Shown here one piece after another: positions 49,588 through 56,034 of a stretch of 64,000 bases of DNA. This DNA is from Amphiplicatus sp046296195 (lineage in GTDB: Bacteria; Pseudomonadota; Alphaproteobacteria; Caulobacterales; Parvularculaceae): positions 62,001 through 126,000 of the forward strand of contig JBKBLR010000002.1 in assembly GCA_046296195.1 (NCBI GenBank). The letters are read 5' to 3'. The first letter of the stretch is position 1. Every line of letters starts with the position of its first letter. Below the pieces are notes generated by a model that saw nothing but the letters and a program-made list of their open reading frames with translations, did no database searches and was not told the origin of the DNA. A program made the translations under genes and the position numbers.

Positions 49588-50082
49588 ATGAAACCTCGCG
49601 CGCCGGCCGAAGATTCTGTCGTTGAGTCGATCCGGGCGAACATCGTCTTTGAGAAGATGATCGTCGCGGTGCTGACGGTCGCGGCGGTCTCCGGCGCAGC
49701 GCACTTGCTCGCGTCCGTCGCCGCAAGCGGTCTGAGCCCGAGCGCGATCGGATTGGCCTTGCTGTCGGCGGCGACCTTTACGCTTCTCTTCTTCTTCACC
49801 GCCTTCGCCGGCGCCGTCGCCGTCGGCGTGCCGCTGTTTCTTCAGCTCGAAAAGCGCAAGGTTCGAGCGGCCTGGCCCTATGCGGTCGCGGCGTTTCTCG
49901 TCAGCCTCGCGGTCCTTGCGGCGGCGGGCATGGCGCCCGGTTTTGAAGCGCCCTGGCGGGCGGCCTATCTCGTTCCGGGCGTCGCCGCGGCGCTGCTATT
50001 CGCGCGCAAGATGCGGCCCTTCTGGCGCGCCGCCGAACGCGCCGAACAGGCGTCCGCAGCGGCGATCGTGCGGCTGCATTGA
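49588..50082 (+). CDS. small integral membrane protein of unknown function
   Basis: A 164-residue protein from ATG 49588, 13 bp after nuoG. Four hydrophobic segments are visible (VLTVAAVSGAAHLLASV; LALLSAATFTLLFFFTAF with AGAVAVGVPLFLQL; AVAAFLVSLAVLAAAG; and a weaker fourth). A basic tail with AERAEQAS follows. No family recognised. It overlaps the ELM1 start by one base (TGATG), so it may function with that protein. Confidence 0.7.
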   Translation: MKPRAPAEDSVVESIRANIVFEKMIVAVLTVAAVSGAAHLLASVAASGLSPSAIGLALLSAATFTLLFFFTAFAGAVAVGVPLFLQLEKRKVRAAWPYAVAAFLVSLAVLAAAGMAPGFEAPWRAAYLVPGVAAALLFARKMRPFWRAAERAEQASAAAIVRLH

Positions 50083-51050
50083 TGAGCGCGAAGGGCGAGA
50101 CGCCGCTCTGCTGGGCCGTCACTGACGGGCGCGCGGGCATCGAGGCGCAGGCGCTCGGCCTCGCCGAGGCGATCGCGCGCCGGACGCCGCTGCGGATCGA
50201 GGCAAAGCGCCTTCTGGTGCGCGCGCCTTGCCGCGCGCTGCCCGGCGAATTCTGGGGGGACCCTTTTGCTCTGCTCGATGAGCAAAGCGATCGCCTTACG
50301 CCGCCATGGCCCGATCTCTGGATCGGCTGCGGCCGGCTGTCGGTTCCGTTCTCACGGGCGGTGAAACGGGATTCGCGGGAGACCTTCGTCGTGCAGCTCC
50401 AGAATCCGCGTGTGTCGACCGGCGCCTTCGACCTTGTCATCCCGCCGGAGCATGACGGCCTTTCCGGCCCCAATGTCTTCCCGATCCTCGGATCGCCCAA
50501 TCGACTCGATATCGGGAAACTGCGTGGCCCCGTCGTTCCGGGGCTAGCCCCGCTCGCCGTGCTCATCGGGGGTCCCAACAAAGTCTTCCGCTTCGACGAG
50601 ACCGACGCCGCTTCCCTCGCTGACAAGCTCCTCGCCCTCTCGATGCCGCTTGATGTCACGCTGTCCCGGCGCACCCCGCGCCGCGCGGGCGATCTATTGC
50701 GAGAGAAGCTCGGCGATCACGCGGCGCGCTTCTTCGATCCGGCGCGAGGCGAGGGCGACAATCCCTATCCGATGATGCTCGCGACCGCGCGCGCGATCCT
50801 CGTCACCGAAGACAGCGTCAACATGGCGGCGGAGGCTGCGTCCACCGGCAGGCCCGTTTACGTTCTGCCGCTGCAGCGCAAGCCTTTCCGCCGAGCGCGC
50901 AAGTTCGACGCCTTCCATGAAGGACTTCAGGCGCGAGGGGCCGCGCGGCGGTTTGAGGGCGCCATCGACGGCTGGACCTACGCGCCCCTCGACGAGACGG
51001 GGCGCGCCGCGGATGAAGTCCTGCGCCGCTGGCGAGGCGGCGGGCGCTGA
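50082..51050 (+). CDS. ELM1/GtrOC1 family protein (mitochondrial-fission-factor-like)
   Basis: A 322-residue protein. It begins CWAVTDGRAGIEAQALGLAEAI, has DLWIGCGRLSVPFS, VQLQNPRVSTGAFDLVIPPEHDG, then VLIGGPNKVFRFDE, a TEDSVNMAAEAASTGRPVYVLPL stretch and RKFDAFHEGL. This is the pattern of the ELM1 family, whose fold resembles GT-B glycosyltransferases; plant ELM1 recruits a dynamin, whereas bacterial members are uncharacterised. No membrane segment is seen, so it may depend on the coupled membrane protein upstream. Confidence 0.85.
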   Translation: MSAKGETPLCWAVTDGRAGIEAQALGLAEAIARRTPLRIEAKRLLVRAPCRALPGEFWGDPFALLDEQSDRLTPPWPDLWIGCGRLSVPFSRAVKRDSRETFVVQLQNPRVSTGAFDLVIPPEHDGLSGPNVFPILGSPNRLDIGKLRGPVVPGLAPLAVLIGGPNKVFRFDETDAASLADKLLALSMPLDVTLSRRTPRRAGDLLREKLGDHAARFFDPARGEGDNPYPMMLATARAILVTEDSVNMAAEAASTGRPVYVLPLQRKPFRRARKFDAFHEGLQARGAARRFEGAIDGWTYAPLDETGRAADEVLRRWRGGGR

Positions 51051-51139
51051 CATTTTCGTGTTCGATGAAGCGTTCTTCTTCCGCGTCCGGCCGGCTTCGC
51101 GCCGGGCCGGCTTCACTCTACATTTGTCACATAAGACAA

Positions 51140-51283
51140 CGGAGTGAGGGAACCTCGACGACCCGCCCGGCGCGCCCCCTCGCCGGGACCCGCATTCCGC
51201 GAGTGTTCGAGCAAATGTGAGCCCTCTGATCTTGCTCGACAACTAGGCCGGGCCCTTCCCCCAAAGGGTCCGGCCTTTTCTCA
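51140..51283 (+). ncRNA. candidate structured small RNA
   Basis: This 345-bp gap (51051-51395) has no coding frame that I can support. Its centre holds an 8-bp stem TCGAGCAA/TTGCTCGA (51207-51214 and 51232-51239) directly followed by a strong terminator. Upstream at 51124-51139 is an inverted repeat TTGTC-N6-GACAA that could be a promoter-proximal operator. The stretch is not any RNA I recognise. It could instead be the long 3' end of the ELM1 message. A second hairpin, TTCTCCGA/TCGGAGAA (51355-51378), lies beyond the terminator, next to dps. Confidence 0.3.
51246..51283 (+). terminator. strong rho-independent terminator
   Basis: GGCCGGGCCCTT (51246-51257) pairs over about 12 bp with AAGGGTCCGGCC (one G-T pair) around a C-rich loop, followed by CTTTTCTC. 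It would end transcription on the plus strand, about 200 bases after the ELM1 gene. Confidence 0.75.
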
Positions 51284-51395
51284 AGGGCTCGTTCCGAAAA
51301 GTGCGAAGCCGTTTGCGGATGAAAACTCGCGTCGAACGAATCCTTAAGATCAGATTCTCCGACACGCATTTCGGAGAACGGGGTTCGGGCGGCGC

Positions 51396-51869
51396 CTACT
51401 CCGTCAGCGCGCGCAGCATCCAGGCGGTCTTTTCATGACTCTGGATGCGCTGTGTCAGCAGATCTTCGCTGGCCGCGTCATCGACGTCATCCGCGACATC
51501 GAGCGCCTTGCGGGCGCGGCGGATGAGCGCTTCATGGCCCGCGAGAAGGTTCTTCACCATCTCGGCTGCGGGGGGCGGCGATGCTTCCGCGCTCTCGATC
51601 GACGCCATATCCGAGAAGGCCTTGCCGCTCGCCGGCGCAAATTCCCCGAGCGCGCGCACGCGCTCGGCGATCGTGTCGAGCGCTGCCCACATCTCGCGAT
51701 ATTGGCCTTCGAACATCGTGTGCAGCGTCACGAAATGCGGGCCGGTCACGTTCCAGTGATAGGCGTGGGTCTTCTGGTAAAGGACATAGGTGTCCGCGAG
51801 GACGCCGTTGAGCGCTGCGGCGACCGCCTTGCGGGCGTTGTCGTCAAGGCCGGTGTTGACGGTGGTCAT
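51396..51869 (-). CDS. dps: Dps-like DNA starvation / ferritin-like protein
   Basis: A 157-residue Dps subunit. The ferroxidase motif is visible: KTHAYHWNVTGPHF, TLHTMFEGQYREMWAALDTIAERVRALGE, giving the His, Asp and Glu ligands of the dimer-interface iron site. It lacks a long lysine tail, so DNA binding may be weak. Twelve subunits store iron and protect DNA from peroxide. It is single-gene, with the unusual hairpin-rich gap downstream. Confidence 0.93.
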   Translation of the reverse strand: MTTVNTGLDDNARKAVAAALNGVLADTYVLYQKTHAYHWNVTGPHFVTLHTMFEGQYREMWAALDTIAERVRALGEFAPASGKAFSDMASIESAEASPPPAAEMVKNLLAGHEALIRRARKALDVADDVDDAASEDLLTQRIQSHEKTAWMLRALTE

Positions 51870-51966
51870 GGCGGAAATCCTCTTCTGCTGCGACCATCAG
51901 ATAGGCGCCGGACTCGCCCCCATCAACTTGATAATTCAGATCGTCGCTATCGGCGAAGGCGATAAA

Positions 51967-53178
51967 TCAGTCCGTGAGCCCTGCGCAGAAGCGCTGGATC
52001 CGCCGGCAGGCTTCCTCCAGCTCCGACATCGCCGCGGCGTAGGAGATACGGAAATGCGGGGAAAGCCCGAAGGCGGCGCCGAAGACGACCGCGACGCCCT
52101 CCGCCTCAAGAAGTGCGCCGGCGAAATCCTCGTCGTTTTCTATGCGGCGGCCCTCGCGCGTCTTCTTGCCGATGACGCCCGCGCAGGAGGGATAAACGTA
52201 GAAGGCGCCTTCCGGCGTCTGGCAGGAAAGACCCGGCGCTGCGTTCAGCATGGCGACGACGCGGTCGCGCCGTGCGGCGAAAGCGGCGTTGCGCTCGCAG
52301 AGAAAGGAATGATCGCCATTGAGGGCCGCGACCGCCGCCCATTGGCTGATGGAGGTGGGGTTCGTCGTCGATTGCGACATCATTTTCGCCATGGCGGCGA
52401 TCAAAGGCTGCGGCCCGCCGGCATAGCCGATGCGCCAGCCGGTCATCGCATAGGCCTTCGAGGCGCCGTTGACCGTCAGCGTGCGATCGAACAGCGCCGG
52501 CTCGACTTCGGCGAGCGTCGAAAAACGCCGGCCGTCATAGAGAATGTGCTCATAGATATCGTCGGTCATCGCCATCACCTGCGGATGCCGCAGGAGAACC
52601 TCGGCGAGCGCCTTGAGCCCGGCGCGGTCATAGGCGGCGCCGCTCGGGTTGGACGGCGAATTGAGGATCACCCATTTCGTGCGCGGCGTGATGGCGGCGT
52701 CGAGCGCCTCCGGACGCATCCGGAAGCCGTCCTCCTCGGTCGCCTTCACGATGACAGGGACGCCGCCCGCAAGCCGCACCATGTCGGGATAGGACACCCA
52801 GTAAGGCGCGGGGATGACGACCTCATCGCCGGCGTTCACGCTCGCCATCAGCGCATTGTAGATGACGGCCTTGCCGCCCGGCGCGACGGAAATCTCGCTC
52901 GACTTGTAGGAAAGAGTGTTGTCGCGCCGGAACTTCGCGGCGACGGCGTCCTTGAGCTCGGGGATGCCGTCGACGGCGGTGTATTTCGTTTCGCCGCGGC
53001 GGATAGCGGCGATCGCGGCCTCTTTCACAGGGTCCGGCGTGTCGAAATCAGGCTCGCCCGCCGACAGGCTGATGACGTCGCGCCCTTTTGCTTTCAACTC
53101 GCGCGCCAGCTGGGTGACGGCGAGCGTCGGCGAGGGCGCGATGCGGTCGAGGGCGTCGGACTGGCGGAACGGCGTCAT
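51967..53178 (-). CDS. aatA: class I aminotransferase, aspartate aminotransferase type
   Basis: A 403-residue PLP enzyme from ATG 53178; the open frame reaches further upstream, but the normal start is MTPFRQSDALDRIAPSPTLAVT. It has ISLSAGEPDFDTPDPV, NSPSNPSGAAY, and the PLP lysine K241 in NGASKAYAMTGWRIGYAGG. Match and length fit the type I gamma aspartate (or aspartate/prephenate) aminotransferase of alphaproteobacteria. It makes aspartate from oxaloacetate and glutamate. It is divergent from the CoA-transferase gene at 53305. Confidence 0.93.
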   Translation of the reverse strand: MTPFRQSDALDRIAPSPTLAVTQLARELKAKGRDVISLSAGEPDFDTPDPVKEAAIAAIRRGETKYTAVDGIPELKDAVAAKFRRDNTLSYKSSEISVAPGGKAVIYNALMASVNAGDEVVIPAPYWVSYPDMVRLAGGVPVIVKATEEDGFRMRPEALDAAITPRTKWVILNSPSNPSGAAYDRAGLKALAEVLLRHPQVMAMTDDIYEHILYDGRRFSTLAEVEPALFDRTLTVNGASKAYAMTGWRIGYAGGPQPLIAAMAKMMSQSTTNPTSISQWAAVAALNGDHSFLCERNAAFAARRDRVVAMLNAAPGLSCQTPEGAFYVYPSCAGVIGKKTREGRRIENDEDFAGALLEAEGVAVVFGAAFGLSPHFRISYAAAMSELEEACRRIQRFCAGLTD

Positions 53179-53304
53179 TTGAAGCGCTTTCAAGGGGCGA
53201 GCGTAGATAGCGGCGGACGCCCGTTCCGCCAACACTGCGGGCCTCGCTTGATGCCGCCCCGCGCCCGCCTGTAGCGTTCGACCGCTCCTTAAAGGACGGA
53301 ACGA

Positions 53305-54513
53305 ATGGGCGTGCTCAAAGGTCTCCGCGTCGTTGAGTTCGAAGCTTTGGGGCCCGGCCCCTTCTGCGGCATGCTGCTCGCCGACCTCGGCGCCGATGTC
53401 ATTCTGATCGGCCGCGCCGGCGGCGCCGCGACGGGCGCTGTTTTCAATCGCGGGAAGCGGATCATTTCCCTCGACCTCAAGAATCCAAAGCACGTCGCCG
53501 CGGGGGGTGGGTGGGACACGACCATCCTACCGACCGGTCCGCCGCGCGGCGGACCGCCCCCCCGCCCCGGGGCCATTGGGGAGGTCCGCGGGTACGCCGC
53601 CGGGGCCGGGCGCGGGCGCGGGGCCGGCCCCGGGCCCGCGGATGCGACCATCGAAGGCCTGCGCCCCGGGGTCATGGAGCGCCTGGGGCTCGGTCCTGAA
53701 GTGCTGATGGCCGCCAATCCACGCCTCGTTTACGGACGCATCACCGGCTGGGGGCAGACCGGGCCGCTCGCCCCTATCGCCGGCCATGACCTCAATTATG
53801 TGAGCCTTGCGGGCGCCGCCTGGTATGCAGGGCAGGCGGGCGCTGCGCCGGCCCCGCCGCCGACGATTGCGGGAGACATCGGCGGCGGCGCGCTTTATCT
53901 CGCAATCGGCATCCTGTCGGGCGTCCTGCGGGCGCGGGAAACCGGCAAGGGCGCTGTCGTCGATGCGGCGATCGTCGATGGCGCGGCGCACATGCTGGGG
54001 CTTCTCATGAGCCTTCGCGCCGCCGGCGGCTATCCGGACGAACGCGGACGCTCGATGCTCGACGGCGCCGATTTCTATGACGTCTATCAGTGTGCGGACG
54101 GAAAGTGGATCTCGATCGGGCCGCTGGAGCCGAAGTTTTACGCGCTGCTCATCGAGAAGCTGGACCTTGCGGGAGATGCGCGCTTTGCAAGCCAGTTCGA
54201 CGCCTCGCAGTGGCCGGCGCGCAAGAGGCGGCTCGCCGATCTCTTCGCCGCCCAGCCGAGCGCGCATTGGCGGGCTCTGCTCGAAGGAACCGATGTCTGC
54301 TTCGCGCCGGTCCTTTCGCCGATCGAAGCGCGCGAGCATCCGCACATGAAGGCGCGCGCCGTCTGGCGCGAGGCAGGCGGCGCGCTTCAGGCCGCCGCAG
54401 CGCCCCGCTTCGACGGCGAAATCCCGGCCGATCCGCGGCCCGCTGACGCGAGCGAGGCGGCCGCCGAGGCGATCTTGAAGGAAGCGGGCCTGACGCGCGG
54501 GGATCTCGGCTGA
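53305..54513 (+). CDS. CoA transferase family III (alpha-methylacyl-CoA racemase-like), with abnormal internal tract
   Basis: A 402-residue CaiB/BaiF protein. It starts LKGLRVVEFEALGPGPFCGMLLADLGADV and later has GLRPGVMERLGLGPEV, YGRITGWGQTGPLA, IAGHDLNYVSLAGA, and a C-terminal FYDVYQCADGKWISIGPLEPKFY, all typical of alpha-methylacyl-CoA racemase. Between LDLKNPK (about 56-62) and the IEGLRPG motif the family has about 20 residues; here there are over 50, of which about 45 are Gly/Pro/Arg-rich text. The catalytic Asp expected in the later GHDLNY motif is present. If the tract is an error, the real protein is about 365 residues. Confidence 0.82.
   Translation: MGVLKGLRVVEFEALGPGPFCGMLLADLGADVILIGRAGGAATGAVFNRGKRIISLDLKNPKHVAAGGGWDTTILPTGPPRGGPPPRPGAIGEVRGYAAGAGRGRGAGPGPADATIEGLRPGVMERLGLGPEVLMAANPRLVYGRITGWGQTGPLAPIAGHDLNYVSLAGAAWYAGQAGAAPAPPPTIAGDIGGGALYLAIGILSGVLRARETGKGAVVDAAIVDGAAHMLGLLMSLRAAGGYPDERGRSMLDGADFYDVYQCADGKWISIGPLEPKFYALLIEKLDLAGDARFASQFDASQWPARKRRLADLFAAQPSAHWRALLEGTDVCFAPVLSPIEAREHPHMKARAVWREAGGALQAAAAPRFDGEIPADPRPADASEAAAEAILKEAGLTRGDLG
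53500..53640. repeat. extremely GC-rich low-complexity tract inside the CoA transferase gene
   Basis: Long G and C runs, CGCGCGGC palindromes and an almost complete lack of A/T set this 140-bp stretch apart from its neighbours. No conserved protein text results in the reading frame. The tract coincides with a position where the family has a short loop. Confidence 0.6.
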
Positions 54514-54582
54514 ATTCGCCGACGCCCATCTCGATCCGGCGGCGGTGAAGGACTTGTGATGTGAGCCCCTTGGCTCCCACGT

Positions 54583-55485
54583 TTATTCAGAGAGTCCTGC
54601 GGTTAAATACTTCATCGTTTCGGGTTTGGCGAGCGCGCCGAGCGCGGAGCCATCAACAAGCTCAAGCGCTCGGCGCGCGGACGCCGGTGTTCGTCCGTTC
54701 AAGGCCGAATGCGGCCTGAGATTGTTGTAGTCATACCTCCAGAGAGAAAGTCTTCGCCGAGCGTCAGCGAGGCTCGTAAATACTTCCTCATTGAGCAGCT
54801 CGTCGCGTAATCGGCCATTGAACGCCTCGATGAAGGCGTTCTGCGTTGGCTTTCCCGGCGCGATGTAGTGCCAGGCGACGCCGCTGTCGTTCTGCCATTC
54901 GAGGATAGCTCTGCTGGTCAGCTCGGTTCCGTTGTCGCTGACAATGGTCTTTGGCTTTCCATAGAGGCGGATGATCGCGTCCAACTCCCGCGCGACGCGC
55001 GCGCCCGAGATCGACGTGTCGGCGATGAGGCCGATGCATTCGCGCGTGCAGTCGTCAATGACACCGAGCATGCGGAACCGACGGGCTTCGCCGAATACAT
55101 CCGAGACAAAATCGAGCGACCAGCGTTCGTTGGGCCTCGTCGGCGTATCAAGGGGCCGCCTCGTTCCCGTCGCCCGCTTGCGGCCGCGCCGCCGCTTCAC
55201 GGCGAGGCCTTCTTCCTTGTAGAGCCGCCGCAGCTTTTTGTGGTTCATGGTGACGCCTTCCCGTTCGAGCATCAGGCCGATCCGCCGATAACCAAATCGC
55301 CGCCGTTCCGAGGCGATGGCGCGCATGCGCTGTCTGATCCCGGGACAGTCGGGCTCGCGCTCACGGCGCACGGTCTTCGGATCGACGCTGACCAGCCGGC
55401 AGGCGCGTCTTTGGGAGATCGAGTGCTTCTCGATCGCCCTCAGCGCCGCATCGCGCTTCGCCTGGGGCGTCGTCAGCTCTTTCCC
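54583..55485 (-). CDS. IS3 transposase OrfB (DDE integrase domain)
   Basis: Given from the frameshift point. The product continues TTPQAKRDAALRAIEKHSISQRRACRLV (in parts), then GYRRIGLMLEREGVTMNHKK, and the rve domain with WSLDFVSDVFG (first D), IVSDNGTE (second D) and FIEAFNGRLRDE with the catalytic E. The YNNLRPHSAL end is typical. All three catalytic residues are present, so the element may be active. Without the frameshift it would need an internal start. The stop TAA overlaps the left terminal repeat. Confidence 0.92.
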   Translation of the reverse strand, partial: GKELTTPQAKRDAALRAIEKHSISQRRACRLVSVDPKTVRREREPDCPGIRQRMRAIASERRRFGYRRIGLMLEREGVTMNHKKLRRLYKEEGLAVKRRRGRKRATGTRRPLDTPTRPNERWSLDFVSDVFGEARRFRMLGVIDDCTRECIGLIADTSISGARVARELDAIIRLYGKPKTIVSDNGTELTSRAILEWQNDSGVAWHYIAPGKPTQNAFIEAFNGRLRDELLNEEVFTSLADARRRLSLWRYDYNNLRPHSALNGRTPASARRALELVDGSALGALAKPETMKYLTAGLSE

Positions 55486-55736
55486 AAGAGGTCTTTCAGG
55501 ACGACGATGTCCAGCATGGAATCTGCCAAAAGCCGCTTCAGACGGGCGTTCTCCGTCTCCAGGGTCTTCAGCTTGCGGGCGTCCGACACGTCCATCCCGC
55601 CAAATTTGGACTTCCACTTGTAAAACGTCGCGGGGCTGATCCCGTGCTTGCGGCACGTTTCCATGGTCCCCATCCCGCGTTCCTGTTCAGCCAGGATTGC
55701 GATGATCTGTTCCTCGGTAAATCTCGACTTCCTCAT
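55473..55736 (-). CDS. IS3 transposase OrfA (HTH_Tnp_1)
   Basis: An 87-residue protein from ATG 55736. It is MRKSRFTEEQIIAILAEQ, followed by GMGTMETCRKHGISPATFYKWKSKFGG (helix-turn-helix), and a leucine-zipper-like LKTLETENARLKRLLADS, as in IS407-group OrfA. It ends LKDLLGKS at TGA 55473-55475. The slippery heptamer G-GGA-AAG (minus strand, plus 55479-55485) lies four bases before that stop, allowing fusion to OrfB. Confidence 0.92.
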   Translation of the reverse strand: MRKSRFTEEQIIAILAEQERGMGTMETCRKHGISPATFYKWKSKFGGMDVSDARKLKTLETENARLKRLLADSMLDIVVLKDLLGKS

Positions 55737-55806
55737 CGTCCGTCTCCTTGTGACGGACTCTCCATTCAAATGAGGGACCAAACAGCGCTCACATAAATTG
55801 GTGGGA

Positions 55807-55840
55807 TTTTTGGTGGCTTCGTTCAGGTCGCTACCAAAAA
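55807..55840. repeat. AT-flanked hairpin in the scrap between IS and tRNA-Ser
   Basis: TTTTTGGTGGC (55807-55817) pairs with GCTACCAAAAA (55830-55840), with one G-T pair and a 12-base loop. The 80 bp between the IS end and the encoded CCA of tRNA-Ser are much more AT-rich than the surroundings and hold no gene. They could be a leftover end of an element that once used the tRNA as target. Confidence 0.4.
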
Positions 55841-55874
55841 AATTCAACATTTACAACTACTTATGCGTTTAAAC

Positions 55875-55967
55875 TGGCGGAGAGGAAGGGATTCGAACCC
55901 TCGATACCGTTTAACGGGTATACGCCCTTAGCAGGGGCGCGCCTTCGACCAGCTCGGCCACCTCTCC
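55875..55967 (-). tRNA. tRNA-Ser (GCT)
   Basis: A 93-base serine tRNA on the minus strand. Acceptor GGAGAGG pairs with CCTCTCC, the D-arm is GGCCGAGCTGGTCGAAGGC, the anticodon loop CTGCTAA gives GCT (plus 55930-55932), the long variable arm is GTATACCCGTTAAACGGTATC, the T-arm contains GGTTCGAATCC, and CCA is encoded (plus TGG 55875-55877). An IS3 element lies just beyond its 3' end. Confidence 0.97.
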
Positions 55968-56034
55968 GGCGGCCGGGACCATGTCCGCATCGGGCGGAAA
56001 TCGCAAGGCTCGGGCGCCCTCTCCGGGAAAGAAA

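Larger units (their letters stand above)
54560..55793 (-). mobile_element. IS3-family insertion sequence (IS407-like group)
   Basis: A 1234-bp element bounded by imperfect inverted repeats of about 38 bp. The left end starts TGTGAGCCCC and the right end, read on the minus strand, starts TGTGAGCGCT; both share TGTGAGC and a later GAGAGTCC. It carries orfA and orfB in -1 frame relation. The flanks show no clear target duplication (TGA at left, TAA at right). It lies downstream of the CoA-transferase gene and 80 bp from the end of tRNA-Ser. Confidence 0.88.

Noticed and set aside
47742..49799. 685-residue open frame antisense to nuoG
   Set aside because: It mirrors the codon pattern of nuoG; the product is Arg/Asp-rich without any domain. 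GC-rich genes often leave such open shadows.
53179..53493. 105-residue N-terminal extension of the aspartate aminotransferase
   Set aside because: It would overlap the CoA-transferase start region and has no homology features; the family starts at ATG 53178.
53507..53707. Two short Gly/Pro/Arg-rich open frames in the GC tract
   Set aside because: They exist only because the tract has almost no A/T and therefore no stop codons.
54514..54559. Remnant of a second gene (reading FADAHLDPAAVKDL) before the IS left end
   Set aside because: Fourteen codons are too short to support a gene call and match no family I can name.
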